Assembly (NCBI RefSeq): GCF_002964975.1
Contig: NZ_PSZM01000037.1
Coordinates: 43,091-107,090, forward strand
DNA from: Apibacter adventoris
Lineage (GTDB): Bacteria; Bacteroidota; Bacteroidia; Flavobacteriales; Weeksellaceae
Reading direction: 5' to 3'
Length of the DNA stretch: 64,000 nucleotides
In this document: positions 44,357 to 53,400 of the stretch, piece by piece
Layout: every line of letters starts with the position of its first letter
Numbering within the stretch: position 1 is the stretch's first letter
Notes under the pieces: generated by a model
Told to the model about the DNA's origin: nothing
What the model saw: only the letters and a program-made list of their open reading frames with translations
Databases searched by the model: none
Made by a program: the position numbers and the translations under genes

Positions 44357-45421
44357 TTATTCTTTGTTATCTTCTGGAATTTCAATTTTAGTTTGAATTA
44401 TTTTTTGGAAAATATTAAAAAATTTTTTTCGTTCTATTTCTAAAAAATCTAAGAAGATGGACATAACTCCTTTTAGAGGGGGGGCGATTTGGTTAGGGCT
44501 GATAAAAATCTTATTATAGCCTAAATTCTCAAATTCTTTTGACCAATTAAAGAGATTTTTAGTATTTTCATTTTTGCTAAAAAATTCTTTTAAAATGTTT
44601 GTTGGGAATTTATCTAAAGTTTTCAAAAAGGTATTGGCAGATTTATTTCCAGATATTTGAACAACCATGGACATAATTTTATCAACACCATCTTGTCCTA
44701 AATTTCCAAATTTTAATCCATCAGATAATTTTTTTTCTCGCTCATTTATATCTAGAAATGCAATATCTTTAATAATAAAATCAATAATAATTAATGTGTG
44801 AGATAGAATTAAATAAATCATTCTTGTAGCATCTTCTCTTTTTTGAATATCAGTAATAGCTTTTTCAAAAAAATATTTTAAAAAAATTAAAGAAGAATTA
44901 AATCCTGAAAAATCTTGTTCTGATAATAATTTGGATTTAGATGATTCATAGATATATCTCCAATCTTTATTATTAAAGGTTTTGTAACTTTTATGTTTAG
45001 ATAAGTTTATAGTAAGCTCTTCTTCAGTCAGTCGGTTAGGGAATTTATTTGCTCTCAGTTTAGATAAAAAAGAACCATCTAATACTATAGTATTATGTAA
45101 TTGTGCAAATGAGTGTATGATGGGCCTTTGATCTGTTGTGGCAACAATGCACGCGTCAAAATTTAATAATTTCATTAATCCATTAACCCATAAAATTCTT
45201 TCAAATGCTTGAGGTGATTTTTTATTTTTAATATCTACATTGATGCGTTGTCTGCTTAGACTTGAAGAACGTCCGTATAAAAATAAATCTATATCTGTAA
45301 TATCACAACCAGCATATTTATATTTTATACCACGAACAACATAATAACCAGAATTAAGAAAATAATTTCGTAATAATTCTTCCATCAATTCTCCTTTTGA
45401 TATTTTTTGTTGATTTTCCAT
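44357..45421 (-). CDS. Uncharacterised protein with a PD-(D/E)xK nuclease-like N-terminus (cargo gene 2)
   Basis: 354 residues. The N-terminus follows the restriction-endonuclease fold pattern: helix with E14/E15 (G-E-L-M-E-E-L-L-R-N-Y-F), strands around G-Y-Y-V-V-R-G-I-K-Y, D43 and D45 in T-D-I-D-L-F-L, then N-V-D-I-K-N-K with D63-x-K65. Hydrophobic strands follow (C-I-V-A-T-T-D-Q-R), as in Mrr-like enzymes. The C-terminal 200 residues are helical and unrecognised. It starts at the last base of the upstream cargo gene, so the pair is translationally coupled. A nuclease effector is inferred from the motif pattern only. Confidence 0.7.
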   Translation of the reverse strand: MENQQKISKGELMEELLRNYFLNSGYYVVRGIKYKYAGCDITDIDLFLYGRSSSLSRQRINVDIKNKKSPQAFERILWVNGLMKLLNFDACIVATTDQRPIIHSFAQLHNTIVLDGSFLSKLRANKFPNRLTEEELTINLSKHKSYKTFNNKDWRYIYESSKSKLLSEQDFSGFNSSLIFLKYFFEKAITDIQKREDATRMIYLILSHTLIIIDFIIKDIAFLDINEREKKLSDGLKFGNLGQDGVDKIMSMVVQISGNKSANTFLKTLDKFPTNILKEFFSKNENTKNLFNWSKEFENLGYNKIFISPNQIAPPLKGVMSIFLDFLEIERKKFFNIFQKIIQTKIEIPEDNKE

Positions 45422-46671
45422 TAACTTCTAAATGTTCTTAATAGCTCAGCTACTGATTTTTTAGACTGTACATTTTGTTTTTTTCGATTAAAAATTCTTT
45501 TTTGTTCTGGCCCAACATAGTTTGTAACACTTCCAGAATGAATATTAGTCATAACTGTTTGTTCTGAAGTATCACCAAATTCTAATACCTGCATTGCTAA
45601 AGTACCAACATCTTTCTTAAGAAGACGCATATAGTACATTGAACTATTAGGTGTTGATATTAGTTGGATAACACGTTTGAGTTCAAGTAATTTATAATCT
45701 TCTCCAATTGCTGTTGCTGGCCCTACGTCATATCCATTTACTAATTTTTGTAAAAGAGATTTCAGCATAGTAATTTTTCCTCTCCCACGGGTGCTAAAAT
45801 TCATTCCATAATAAAGCGAAGATACAAATGCTTTTGCTAAATCCAAAGCATCTTCTTCAAATGGATCTCCATATTTTGAAAATGCAGATGGCTTTGTGAT
45901 AAATGTTTTTATTTCATGGGAATTACTAACTTCATTAAAATCATACATACCAATTGAGTGTAATTTTGAAAGTAAATTCTCTCCCAGAATTGAATTTGCT
46001 GTTTCTAATGATATACACCCTTTTGCTGTTAATGTTTGATCAAGTTCAGTTATTTTATTTATTTCTTCATTTTTTAAAGATGATAAAATAGCATTAGTTT
46101 TATTTATCCCGTCCCTACGAAATAAATTTCCATTAAAATAAAATTTTGAATCATTATCTAAAATTTCATAATCAATAAAGCCTATTTCTTCGGCTTGTGA
46201 AAATAAATCATTTGTTTCAGATTCATTTAATTTATAAATATCAGAAATATATTCATTAAGTATTTTTTCCTCTTTAGGTAAATCTGATATATTATCTGCT
46301 AATTCTACTGCGGCACACTGAAAATTGGAGGGATTATTATTGTTAAAGATGTCTGTAGTATGATTTAAAACAGATGAGGTTGTAATTCCTAATACAGAGA
46401 TTGAGCCATTATTTCCACAATCTATGAGTTTAGCTTCTTCTAAAGTATTTTTAATAGTTTCAATTTCAGTTTTTTTTATATCTGAAACTTTGGCAATAGC
46501 GCTAACTTTATCTGAATTTAGCTCGCTTTGTTTATCAGAGGCAGCTAAATTAGAGAGAAAAATACCACATTTTCCGGCAAGTTCTATATCTTCAAAATCT
46601 TGAGAATTTCTTATTTCGGATAATTTTTTTGTATGATTAATAAGCCATGCACCCTCTGTTCTTTTTTCCAT
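45421..46671 (-). CDS. Uncharacterised protein with winged-helix-like segments (cargo gene 1)
   Basis: 416 residues, no recognised family. Residues 50-100 alternate helices with a Lys/Ile pattern (V-S-A-I-A-K-V-S-D-I-K-K-T-E-I) ending in a short strand pair, as in winged-helix DNA-binding folds; a second similar stretch lies near 150-180 and a third near 200-250. A conserved-looking core follows: F-V-S-S-L-Y-Y-G-M-N-F-S-T-R-G-R-G-K near residue 290, with its Gly-Arg-Gly loop. The C-terminus is very basic. It precedes the nuclease-like gene in a two-gene operon and could be its DNA-sensing partner. That role is an inference. Confidence 0.65.
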   Translation of the reverse strand: MEKRTEGAWLINHTKKLSEIRNSQDFEDIELAGKCGIFLSNLAASDKQSELNSDKVSAIAKVSDIKKTEIETIKNTLEEAKLIDCGNNGSISVLGITTSSVLNHTTDIFNNNNPSNFQCAAVELADNISDLPKEEKILNEYISDIYKLNESETNDLFSQAEEIGFIDYEILDNDSKFYFNGNLFRRDGINKTNAILSSLKNEEINKITELDQTLTAKGCISLETANSILGENLLSKLHSIGMYDFNEVSNSHEIKTFITKPSAFSKYGDPFEEDALDLAKAFVSSLYYGMNFSTRGRGKITMLKSLLQKLVNGYDVGPATAIGEDYKLLELKRVIQLISTPNSSMYYMRLLKKDVGTLAMQVLEFGDTSEQTVMTNIHSGSVTNYVGPEQKRIFNRKKQNVQSKKSVAELLRTFRS

Positions 46672-46694
46672 AGTTTATAATATAGGTTCGTATA

Positions 46695-46702
46695 CAAATA
46701 TA
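46695..46702 (-). promoter_or_regulatory. Promoter -7 element of the cargo operon
   Basis: TATATTTG on the minus strand, 24-31 bases before the first cargo gene. No clear -33. Confidence 0.45.
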
Positions 46703-46780
46703 ATTAAATATTAGTAATTAAAATAAAATTAAATTTTTTTATTTAATTGTTTTAAAAAAAGAATTTAGTTTTAAAATAAT

Positions 46781-46798
46781 CCCCTATACGTACCCCTA
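46781..46798 (+). promoter_or_regulatory. Putative integrase arm-type site, right
   Basis: CCCCTATACGTACCCCTA, close to the C-rich site at 42506 and placed 42 bases inside attR. Confidence 0.45.
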
Positions 46799-46840
46799 TC
46801 CAAATTTAAAATTTGTTATATGTTGGAATGTTAGATATTT

Positions 46841-46874
46841 ACGGTCAAAGGTTCGAATCCTTTCGCGATCACAA
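46841..46874 (+). repeat. attR: right copy of the 34-bp direct repeat
   Basis: Identical to 42347-42380. It is the displaced original 3' end of tRNA-Arg; no 5' tRNA half precedes it, so it is not a tRNA gene. Confidence 0.93.
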
Positions 46875-46907
46875 GATTGAGAATATTCCAACTCAGGAAA
46901 AAATAAG

Positions 46908-46943
46908 AAAAACCTCTGTAATTAACTTTACAGAGGTTTTTTA
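46908..46943 (+). terminator. Displaced original terminator of the tRNA operon
   Basis: CCTCTGTAA (46913-46921) pairs with TTACAGAGG (46928-46936), with a T run, 33 bases past attR. It is homologous in form to the hairpin after tRNA-Arg and marks the ancestral tRNA 3' flank. Confidence 0.8.
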
Positions 46944-46946
46944 TGT

Positions 46947-46954
46947 TATATTTG
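46947..46954 (+). promoter_or_regulatory. Promoter -7 element of the RloC-like cluster
   Basis: TATATTTG, 29 bases before the ATG at 46984, directly after the displaced terminator. Confidence 0.45.
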
Positions 46955-46983
46955 TAGGGATAACAAACTTCAGTTCTTTTACC

Positions 46984-49446
46984 ATGATCAAGAAAATCGA
47001 TATACAAAAGTTTGGATTGTTTTTTGACTATAGTTGGAATTCTGAAATTGGTAGCGACCCGGACAAACATTCTTTCAAAAAAGTAAACATAATCTATGGT
47101 AGAAATTACTCTGGAAAAACTACACTGTCTAGGATATTTAGATGTGTAGAAAAAGAGGAAATTCATAAAGATTATCCAGATGCTAAATTTACGATTTCAA
47201 CAGATGATGATGGGACTATTATCAATGAATCTAATCTTACTTATTCAAAAAATATCAGAGTATATAATACTGATTTTGTAAAAGATAATTTAAGCTGGCT
47301 TCACAATGAAGAGGGTGAAATTTTGCCTTTTACTTTACTCGGCGGAGATAATACTTTTATTGAAGGCAAAATCAAAGATATCGATAATCAATTAGGAGTG
47401 AATGATGAAGAAACTAACTCTTATAAGAAAGGCTCCTTGTATTCTGATAAAAATCGTAAAAAAATCGAAAAAGAGAATGATGATAAGAAAGCCAAGTCAC
47501 TTGCTGATGATTTAACCCAGAGGCTTACTGAAAAGGCAAATTATGATATAAAGATAAATCCTTTATTTGCAAGACAAGTAGACTTTTACAATATAACTAA
47601 AATAAAAAAAGATATTCAGGATATTATTAATAACAACCTGACTTCTACTTTAACGGAAAAGGAAGTAGATAAACAGAAAGACATTATTAACGAGGTAAGA
47701 AAAAATCCTATTTCAATAGTTCCTTCAATTAGTTTGAATTTTCTTGACTATGTAGTAGCCTCAAAAAAATTACTTTCTAAAAAGATTACTCTTACAAATA
47801 CATTGGCAGAGCTCATAGAAAATGATTTACTCCAAGACTGGGTTGATAAGGGAAGGGATTTACATAAAGATAGAGAAACTTGTGGCTTTTGTGGTAGTCC
47901 AATTACTTTACAACGACGTAAGAAAATAGATGAGCATTTTAGTAAGGAATCAGAAGAGCTGAAAGAATGTATTAAGAATACATTAAATCAATTAAATTCA
48001 TTCCGCTCTGAAATTAATAATTATCTAACTGCAAATAATGTAAAAAGCGATGGATTTTACACCGTATTATTAGCTGAGTTTACTACAATTGAGAAAAAAT
48101 GGAATAAAGCAATCGAAACTCAAAATAGTCAAATAGATATTTTAGAGAAAAAACTCGAAGAACGCTTGCAAAATATATTTATACCTCTGACTGAAATAGA
48201 TTTTTCTGAAATAGAAGAAAAACCTGTTGATCTTAATTCCATAATAAATGAGCTAAATGTTTTAATTGGAAAAAATGAAGATAAAAGCAAATCAATAGAA
48301 GAAGATAAAAATATTGCGCGAAAATCATTACGCTATAATGCCATAATAAAATTCTTAAATGATATAAAATATACATCTTTGGTTAAAGCAATTGATGAAG
48401 CTAAAATAAAAGCGGAAGTTTCAAGTGAAAACTATGAGAAGATCAAAATAACCATCTCCAAATTAGAAGCTGAAAAGGCAAATTTGGAGAAAGAGTTAAA
48501 AGATGAGAGTAAAGCTGCTGAAAAAATAAATAAACACCTTACTGATTTCTTTGGAGTTGACGGATTAAAATTAGAACCATCCGAACAACAAATAGATGAA
48601 GAAGTGAAAACTCGTTTTGTTGTTAAACGGAGCAATCAAGAGGCAAAAAATTTAAGTGAAGGAGAGTGTAGCCTTATTGCATTTTGTTATTTTATGGCTA
48701 AAATTGAAGATGAACTAAAAGATATTAAAGCAAAAGATAATCTTATCGTATATATTGATGATCCAATATCTAGTCTTGATAATAATCATATATTCTTCAT
48801 GTTCGGATTAATTGAATCTATTATAACTAAAACTAAAAATTATAATCAACTTTTTATCTCTACTCATAATCTTGAATTTTTAAGATATCTAAAAAGATTA
48901 ACAGTACCATTCGATAAAATAATGAAAGGAGATGGGAAAGAGACATCCCAGAAAAGTTGGAATCATTATTTAATATATAAAAATAAGAATGATTCTATAT
49001 CTCAAAGTCATATGAGATATATGCCTAAATATCTAAGTACATATACTACAGAATATAATTTTCTATTTGGACAAATATATAAAATGGCATTGCCTGATGA
49101 GAATAAAATTAATTTATATGAGAATGAATATAGCCTCCTATATAATTTACCCAATAATATGAGGAAATTTCTTGAATGTTTTTTATTTTATAAATATCCT
49201 GATACACATAATCCGTTAAATGATTATTTATCAAAATTATTTGATGGTGCAATCCATCCAAGAGTGAACAGAATAATAAATGAATATTCTCATTTAACAT
49301 GGGGAGAGAGAGGTACAATACCTGAAGATATTGCTGAAGCAGAAGAAACTGCCCAATTGATTTTGAGAGCTGTAAAAAGTAAAGATTTTGAGCATTTTAA
49401 AGCTTTGTGTAAAAGTATAAAAGTTGATCATAATATAGAATTATGA
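46984..49446 (+). CDS. rloC: RloC/PrrC-type anticodon nuclease ATPase
   Basis: 820 residues from ATG 46984; a longer frame would start inside the att region and read its repeat, so it is rejected. Visible are Walker A G-R-N-Y-S-G-K-T (39-46), a long coiled coil with a central zinc-hook-like C-G-F-C-G (300-304), the ABC signature N-L-S-E-G-E near 556, and Walker B Y-I-D-D-P-I-S-S-L-D from 590. The C-terminal domain has R727-x3-E731 (R-K-F-L-E) and H770 (E-Y-S-H-L), matching the R-E-H triad of PrrC/RloC anticodon nucleases. The family cleaves or excises the tRNA wobble nucleotide on infection or DNA damage. Its stop overlaps the next gene start by 4 bases. Confidence 0.85.
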   Translation: MIKKIDIQKFGLFFDYSWNSEIGSDPDKHSFKKVNIIYGRNYSGKTTLSRIFRCVEKEEIHKDYPDAKFTISTDDDGTIINESNLTYSKNIRVYNTDFVKDNLSWLHNEEGEILPFTLLGGDNTFIEGKIKDIDNQLGVNDEETNSYKKGSLYSDKNRKKIEKENDDKKAKSLADDLTQRLTEKANYDIKINPLFARQVDFYNITKIKKDIQDIINNNLTSTLTEKEVDKQKDIINEVRKNPISIVPSISLNFLDYVVASKKLLSKKITLTNTLAELIENDLLQDWVDKGRDLHKDRETCGFCGSPITLQRRKKIDEHFSKESEELKECIKNTLNQLNSFRSEINNYLTANNVKSDGFYTVLLAEFTTIEKKWNKAIETQNSQIDILEKKLEERLQNIFIPLTEIDFSEIEEKPVDLNSIINELNVLIGKNEDKSKSIEEDKNIARKSLRYNAIIKFLNDIKYTSLVKAIDEAKIKAEVSSENYEKIKITISKLEAEKANLEKELKDESKAAEKINKHLTDFFGVDGLKLEPSEQQIDEEVKTRFVVKRSNQEAKNLSEGECSLIAFCYFMAKIEDELKDIKAKDNLIVYIDDPISSLDNNHIFFMFGLIESIITKTKNYNQLFISTHNLEFLRYLKRLTVPFDKIMKGDGKETSQKSWNHYLIYKNKNDSISQSHMRYMPKYLSTYTTEYNFLFGQIYKMALPDENKINLYENEYSLLYNLPNNMRKFLECFLFYKYPDTHNPLNDYLSKLFDGAIHPRVNRIINEYSHLTWGERGTIPEDIAEAEETAQLILRAVKSKDFEHFKALCKSIKVDHNIEL

Positions 49447-50345
49447 AACTTCTCCACACTGCAGATTGGAATATAGACTTCTTCGGTTATGATCAAAAAG
49501 AAGAGCATATTTTCTTTTTAGATTGGTTAGAAAAGATGATCAAAGAACAACGAGTAGATATATTTGATGGTCCGAACCCTTCAGCTGAATTACAAAAGAT
49601 ATATTATCGTTTTTTGAGGGAAGTTACAACGGAAAATTCCAATCTACAGATTGTTATTATTGCAGGCAATCATGATTCTGCCGGACGACTAGAAGCCCCA
49701 AACCCTCTATTAGAAGAGATGAATGTCCATATAAGAGGAGTTGTGCGAAAAAATAAGGATGGAGAAATTGATAATCGCCAACTCTTTATTCCTTTGTCCA
49801 AAGATAGAAAAATAGAGGCTTGGTGTATTGCCATTCCTTATCTTCGTCAGGGAGATTATCCCAATGCCGAAAGTTATGCCAAAGGAGTTTCTGCTCTTTA
49901 TGACCAACTTCACTCAGAATTACAACAGATAAAAGGAAAAGATTTGCCTATTATCGTCATGGGATATTTACAAGCCACAGGCTCGGAAGTTTATAAAAAC
50001 GACCGTTCAGAACAAACTATTATCAACGGATTGGAATGTATATCGCCCGAAGTTTTCGATAAATCAGATATTGTTTACACAGCCTTGGGACATTTGTATA
50101 AAGCTCAACGAGTTTCAGGGTATGAAAATGTACGTTACGCAGGAAGTCCTCTACCCATGTCTTTCTCAGAGAAATATTATAAGCAAGGAGCCTATTTGAT
50201 GAAGATAGAGCATAATCAGTTGAAAGATATAAAACGCTTAGACTTTGAAACCCTCGCTCTATTAAATAAGTCTGCATATGTAAGAAGTAATTTAAAAATA
50301 AGCAATAAATTATTAATGAAATATAAAACTAGATTGGAAACATGA
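49443..50345 (+). CDS. SbcD-like protein with lost metal ligands (pseudoenzyme or decaying gene)
   Basis: 300 residues, closely similar in framework to Bacteroides-type SbcD (Mre11 family): A-G-N-H-D-S-A-G-R-L-E-A-P-N-P, W-C-I-A-I-P-Y-L-R-Q-G-D-Y-P, A-L-G-H-L. But the metal site is taken apart. Motif I has D8 but N10 instead of His; motif II (usual L-x-x-A-G-D) is deleted, leaving V-D-I-F-D-G-P-N-P; motif IV has Y175 for His; motif V has H217 but Y219 for the second His. Only D8, N76, H77 and H217 remain. The C-terminus is about 100 residues short and no SbcC follows. It cannot be a normal nuclease. It is coupled to rloC by an ATGA overlap. Confidence 0.8.
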   Translation: MKLLHTADWNIDFFGYDQKEEHIFFLDWLEKMIKEQRVDIFDGPNPSAELQKIYYRFLREVTTENSNLQIVIIAGNHDSAGRLEAPNPLLEEMNVHIRGVVRKNKDGEIDNRQLFIPLSKDRKIEAWCIAIPYLRQGDYPNAESYAKGVSALYDQLHSELQQIKGKDLPIIVMGYLQATGSEVYKNDRSEQTIINGLECISPEVFDKSDIVYTALGHLYKAQRVSGYENVRYAGSPLPMSFSEKYYKQGAYLMKIEHNQLKDIKRLDFETLALLNKSAYVRSNLKISNKLLMKYKTRLET

Positions 50346-50428
50346 ATATATCTAGATTATACACTTTTGAAGAAGAATTACAAATATAAATTGGGCTTAC
50401 TGTCCATAAATTTAAATTTTCACAAAAA

Positions 50429-53400
50429 TTGAAACAACAAGATATACTAAAATTCTGGAGGAATGTTGAAATATTCGATCTCCCAGATTTAAATAAAGAT
50501 GCTTATCTTCTCAAAGAAGGAGATTTCTTGCCATGGCTTAAGACAGATAAGCCTATAAATAAAAATTATAAATGGCGTTATACTCTATTTTTTGGTAAGA
50601 TTGGAAAGAAAATAATTGTTGACCACCTCAATAGTTTATTGAAAAGTGATAGCCCAAATGATTGGGAAGAACTTGTTAGCGGTTTTACTTGTTTATTTGC
50701 ATTGATTTTAGATGAGAAAGGTTGTCCTCAACAAAATGATTATGTTACGGCTAGTTACACATTCGGAATTGGTGCATTAGAGCAAAATATAAGTCTCTCG
50801 TCTGTTAGTGATGCTCTGAAAAAATCGCAAACAGATTTTCCAGACAGATATAACTTCAGACTCGTTGAGATTAATGGAAAACAGATTCTTCAAGGAGAAA
50901 CAGTCTTATGGGAACACCTCAACAAAGAAATTGAGTATTTAAAAGATATCAACAAATGGTGGGATCAAAGTATCGGTATTTATCTTTTAGAGGAAAGTGT
51001 TCCAAAAGATAGCGAAGCTAATACTGGCTTTCTGAATAGTTTTTATTTAAATGATTTAGACTATCTTTCATCTATCAAAAAGAATGAATTAGGAACGGCT
51101 CTTCAATTATATTTAGAACAAGCACCTTCAATTGGTAAAAGAAAAGATCTAATACAAAATAAAGAGCTACTCTTTGAGAGCTTTAGTCCAGATTCTATGA
51201 CTTGCGGAAGGTGGCCTTCAAATATTGAATACGGTCTTTATTCAGCACAAGTGGGAGCTGTAAATTCAATTTTTTCTAATCTAAAAGATGCTGAAGGTAT
51301 ACAAGGAGTGAATGGTCCCCCGGGAACAGGAAAAACAACCCTATTGAAAGATATTATTGCCGAAATTATTGTTGAGAGAGCAAAGGTTATCTCTGATTTA
51401 GGTTGTGATAATTTATTCGAGAGAGGCTTTAAGAAAATTGAAAAGGAATCAGGTTATAACTATTATACTTACAATCTAAAGCAATCTCTAAAAAATAATT
51501 TCGGTATAGTTGTAGCTAGCAATAATAATGCTGCAGTTGAAAATATAAGCAAAGAACTACCTCAAAAAGAGAATATTGACACAAAAACTTTTACTGATAT
51601 TGATTATTTCTCTATCTGTTCACAATCATTGATAAAAAAAGATAGCTGGGGAGTTGTCGCAGCAGCTTTGGGAAATATGAAAAACAGAGAGATGTTTAGA
51701 AAAGCTTTCTGGCAATCGGGGAAAACAGCAGAACAAAATGGATTTAATGGATTTCAAAATTTGTTATACGATATTTATAAAGATCCTGATAGTGATGAAA
51801 CATCTATATATAAGGACTCTTTTATCAAACATAATGAGTTATTTAAGAATTTACTAAAAAAGTTTGAGGATTTTAAAGAGCAAGCATCTTTATTTCATAG
51901 ATTGCTTCCAGATTATATTAAGAACAGGCAAAAAGAAATACAACTTACACGTAAACTCACAATAATTGATGAAAATTTATCTAATCTATCGTATGAGCAA
52001 ACAAAGCTTATAGGGAAAGAAAATCAGGTAAGACAAGATGCAGATAGAATTCAAATTCTACTGAATGCACATTTGCAAAGAAAACCAACACTCTTCTTTA
52101 TTCAAAAACTATTTTCCACAAAAAGTTATAAACAGTGGAGTTCTGGAACAAAAGAGATTATTAATAGATTACGATCATTAGATGTATCATTAGATAATGC
52201 AAGGAAAGCACTCTCACTCAATAGAGATAATTCAAAAGAATTGTCAACGAAGAAAGAGATTATAAAAAAAGACTTATTTAAACTGAATGCATTTTTTGTA
52301 GATTATAAAAAATTACAAGATATTCTAAATAAAGGGTATGGAATAGATATAAATAACATATTTGATATTGATTTTTGGAAAAAAGATTTAGATAAAATAC
52401 ATCTTTCGAACCCGTATCATTCTCCTCAAGTAGCAAAACTAAGAAGTGATATATTTATTACAGCACTCCAATTACATCATGATGCTATTCTTGTAAATGC
52501 TAAAAATATAAAGAATAACTTGAACGCATTTTTTGAAATGCTTTCCGGCTGGGTAACAGTTGAAAAGAAGATAGCTCAAAACTTATGGGATACATTTTTT
52601 TTATGTGTCCCTGTTGTGTCTACGACATTGGCATCGGCAAGTAGATTATTCCCCAATATTGCTAAAAACCAGATTGGGTGGTTGCTGATTGATGAGGCAG
52701 GACAAGCTACACCTCAATCAGTTGCTGGATTGATGCATCGCTCAAAAAGATGTGTGATTGTTGGAGACCCATTGCAAGTGGAACCTGTTGTTTCAATGCC
52801 AGAAAAATTAGTAACTAGATTGAGAAAAGAATGTAATGTAGAATTAGTTTGGTCTCCTTGTAAAGTTTCAGTACAGCAGCTAGCAGATAGGATTTCTTTA
52901 TTTGGCACCTATATGCAAATCGGAGATTCGGAAGAGAAGATATGGACCGGTTTTCCTCTTCGCACACATAGAAGATGTGATGACCCTATGTTTTCAATTG
53001 CAAATCAGATTGCATATAATAATCAAATGGTGAAAGCTATTAATAAAAACTCAGATGAAGAATTTATTGGTGCATCCACTTGGTTTCATGTTGAATGTAC
53101 ATCCACACCTTATAATAAACATGTTATTCTTGAAGAAATAGAATTTCTTAAAACTAGAATCAGAGAGTTGAAGAGAACTGGCTATAGAGGTAATATTTAT
53201 GTTATTTCACCTTTTAAATCTGTTTCTAGTTATTGTACGAGTGAATTTAAAAATCAAAAAAACATCTCTTGCGGAACAATACATAAATTTCAAGGTAAAG
53301 AAGCTGATATTGTCTTTCTTGTGCTAGGAAGTAACCCGTCTTCTTCTGGAGCTAGAAATTGGGCTTCTCAAAAACCTAATATGTTGAATGTTGCCTTAAC

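Larger units (their letters stand above)
42381..46874. mobile_element. 4.5-kb integrative element in tRNA-Arg with an inactivated integrase
   Basis: Bounded by the 34-bp repeats at 42347 and 46841 (4494-base period). Contents in order are a terminator, a putative integrase arm site, a tyrosine recombinase gene with three internal stops, a gene remnant, a two-gene cargo operon on the opposite strand, a second arm-like site and attR. No replication or conjugation genes are present, so it resembles a minimal defence-carrying island. The integrase is nonfunctional as sequenced, so movement would need a helper enzyme. Confidence 0.85.

Noticed and set aside
46841..46874. Possible second tRNA-Arg
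   Set aside because: Only the 3' half is present; it is the displaced attachment repeat.
46813..46983. 57-residue N-terminal extension of the RloC-like protein
   Set aside because: It reads through attR and the displaced terminator; the ATG at 46984 has a promoter element upstream and begins the conserved ATPase.
46831..47166. Leftward 111-residue open frame over the att/RloC junction
   Set aside because: It is antisense to the RloC start and the att repeat, with no conserved features.
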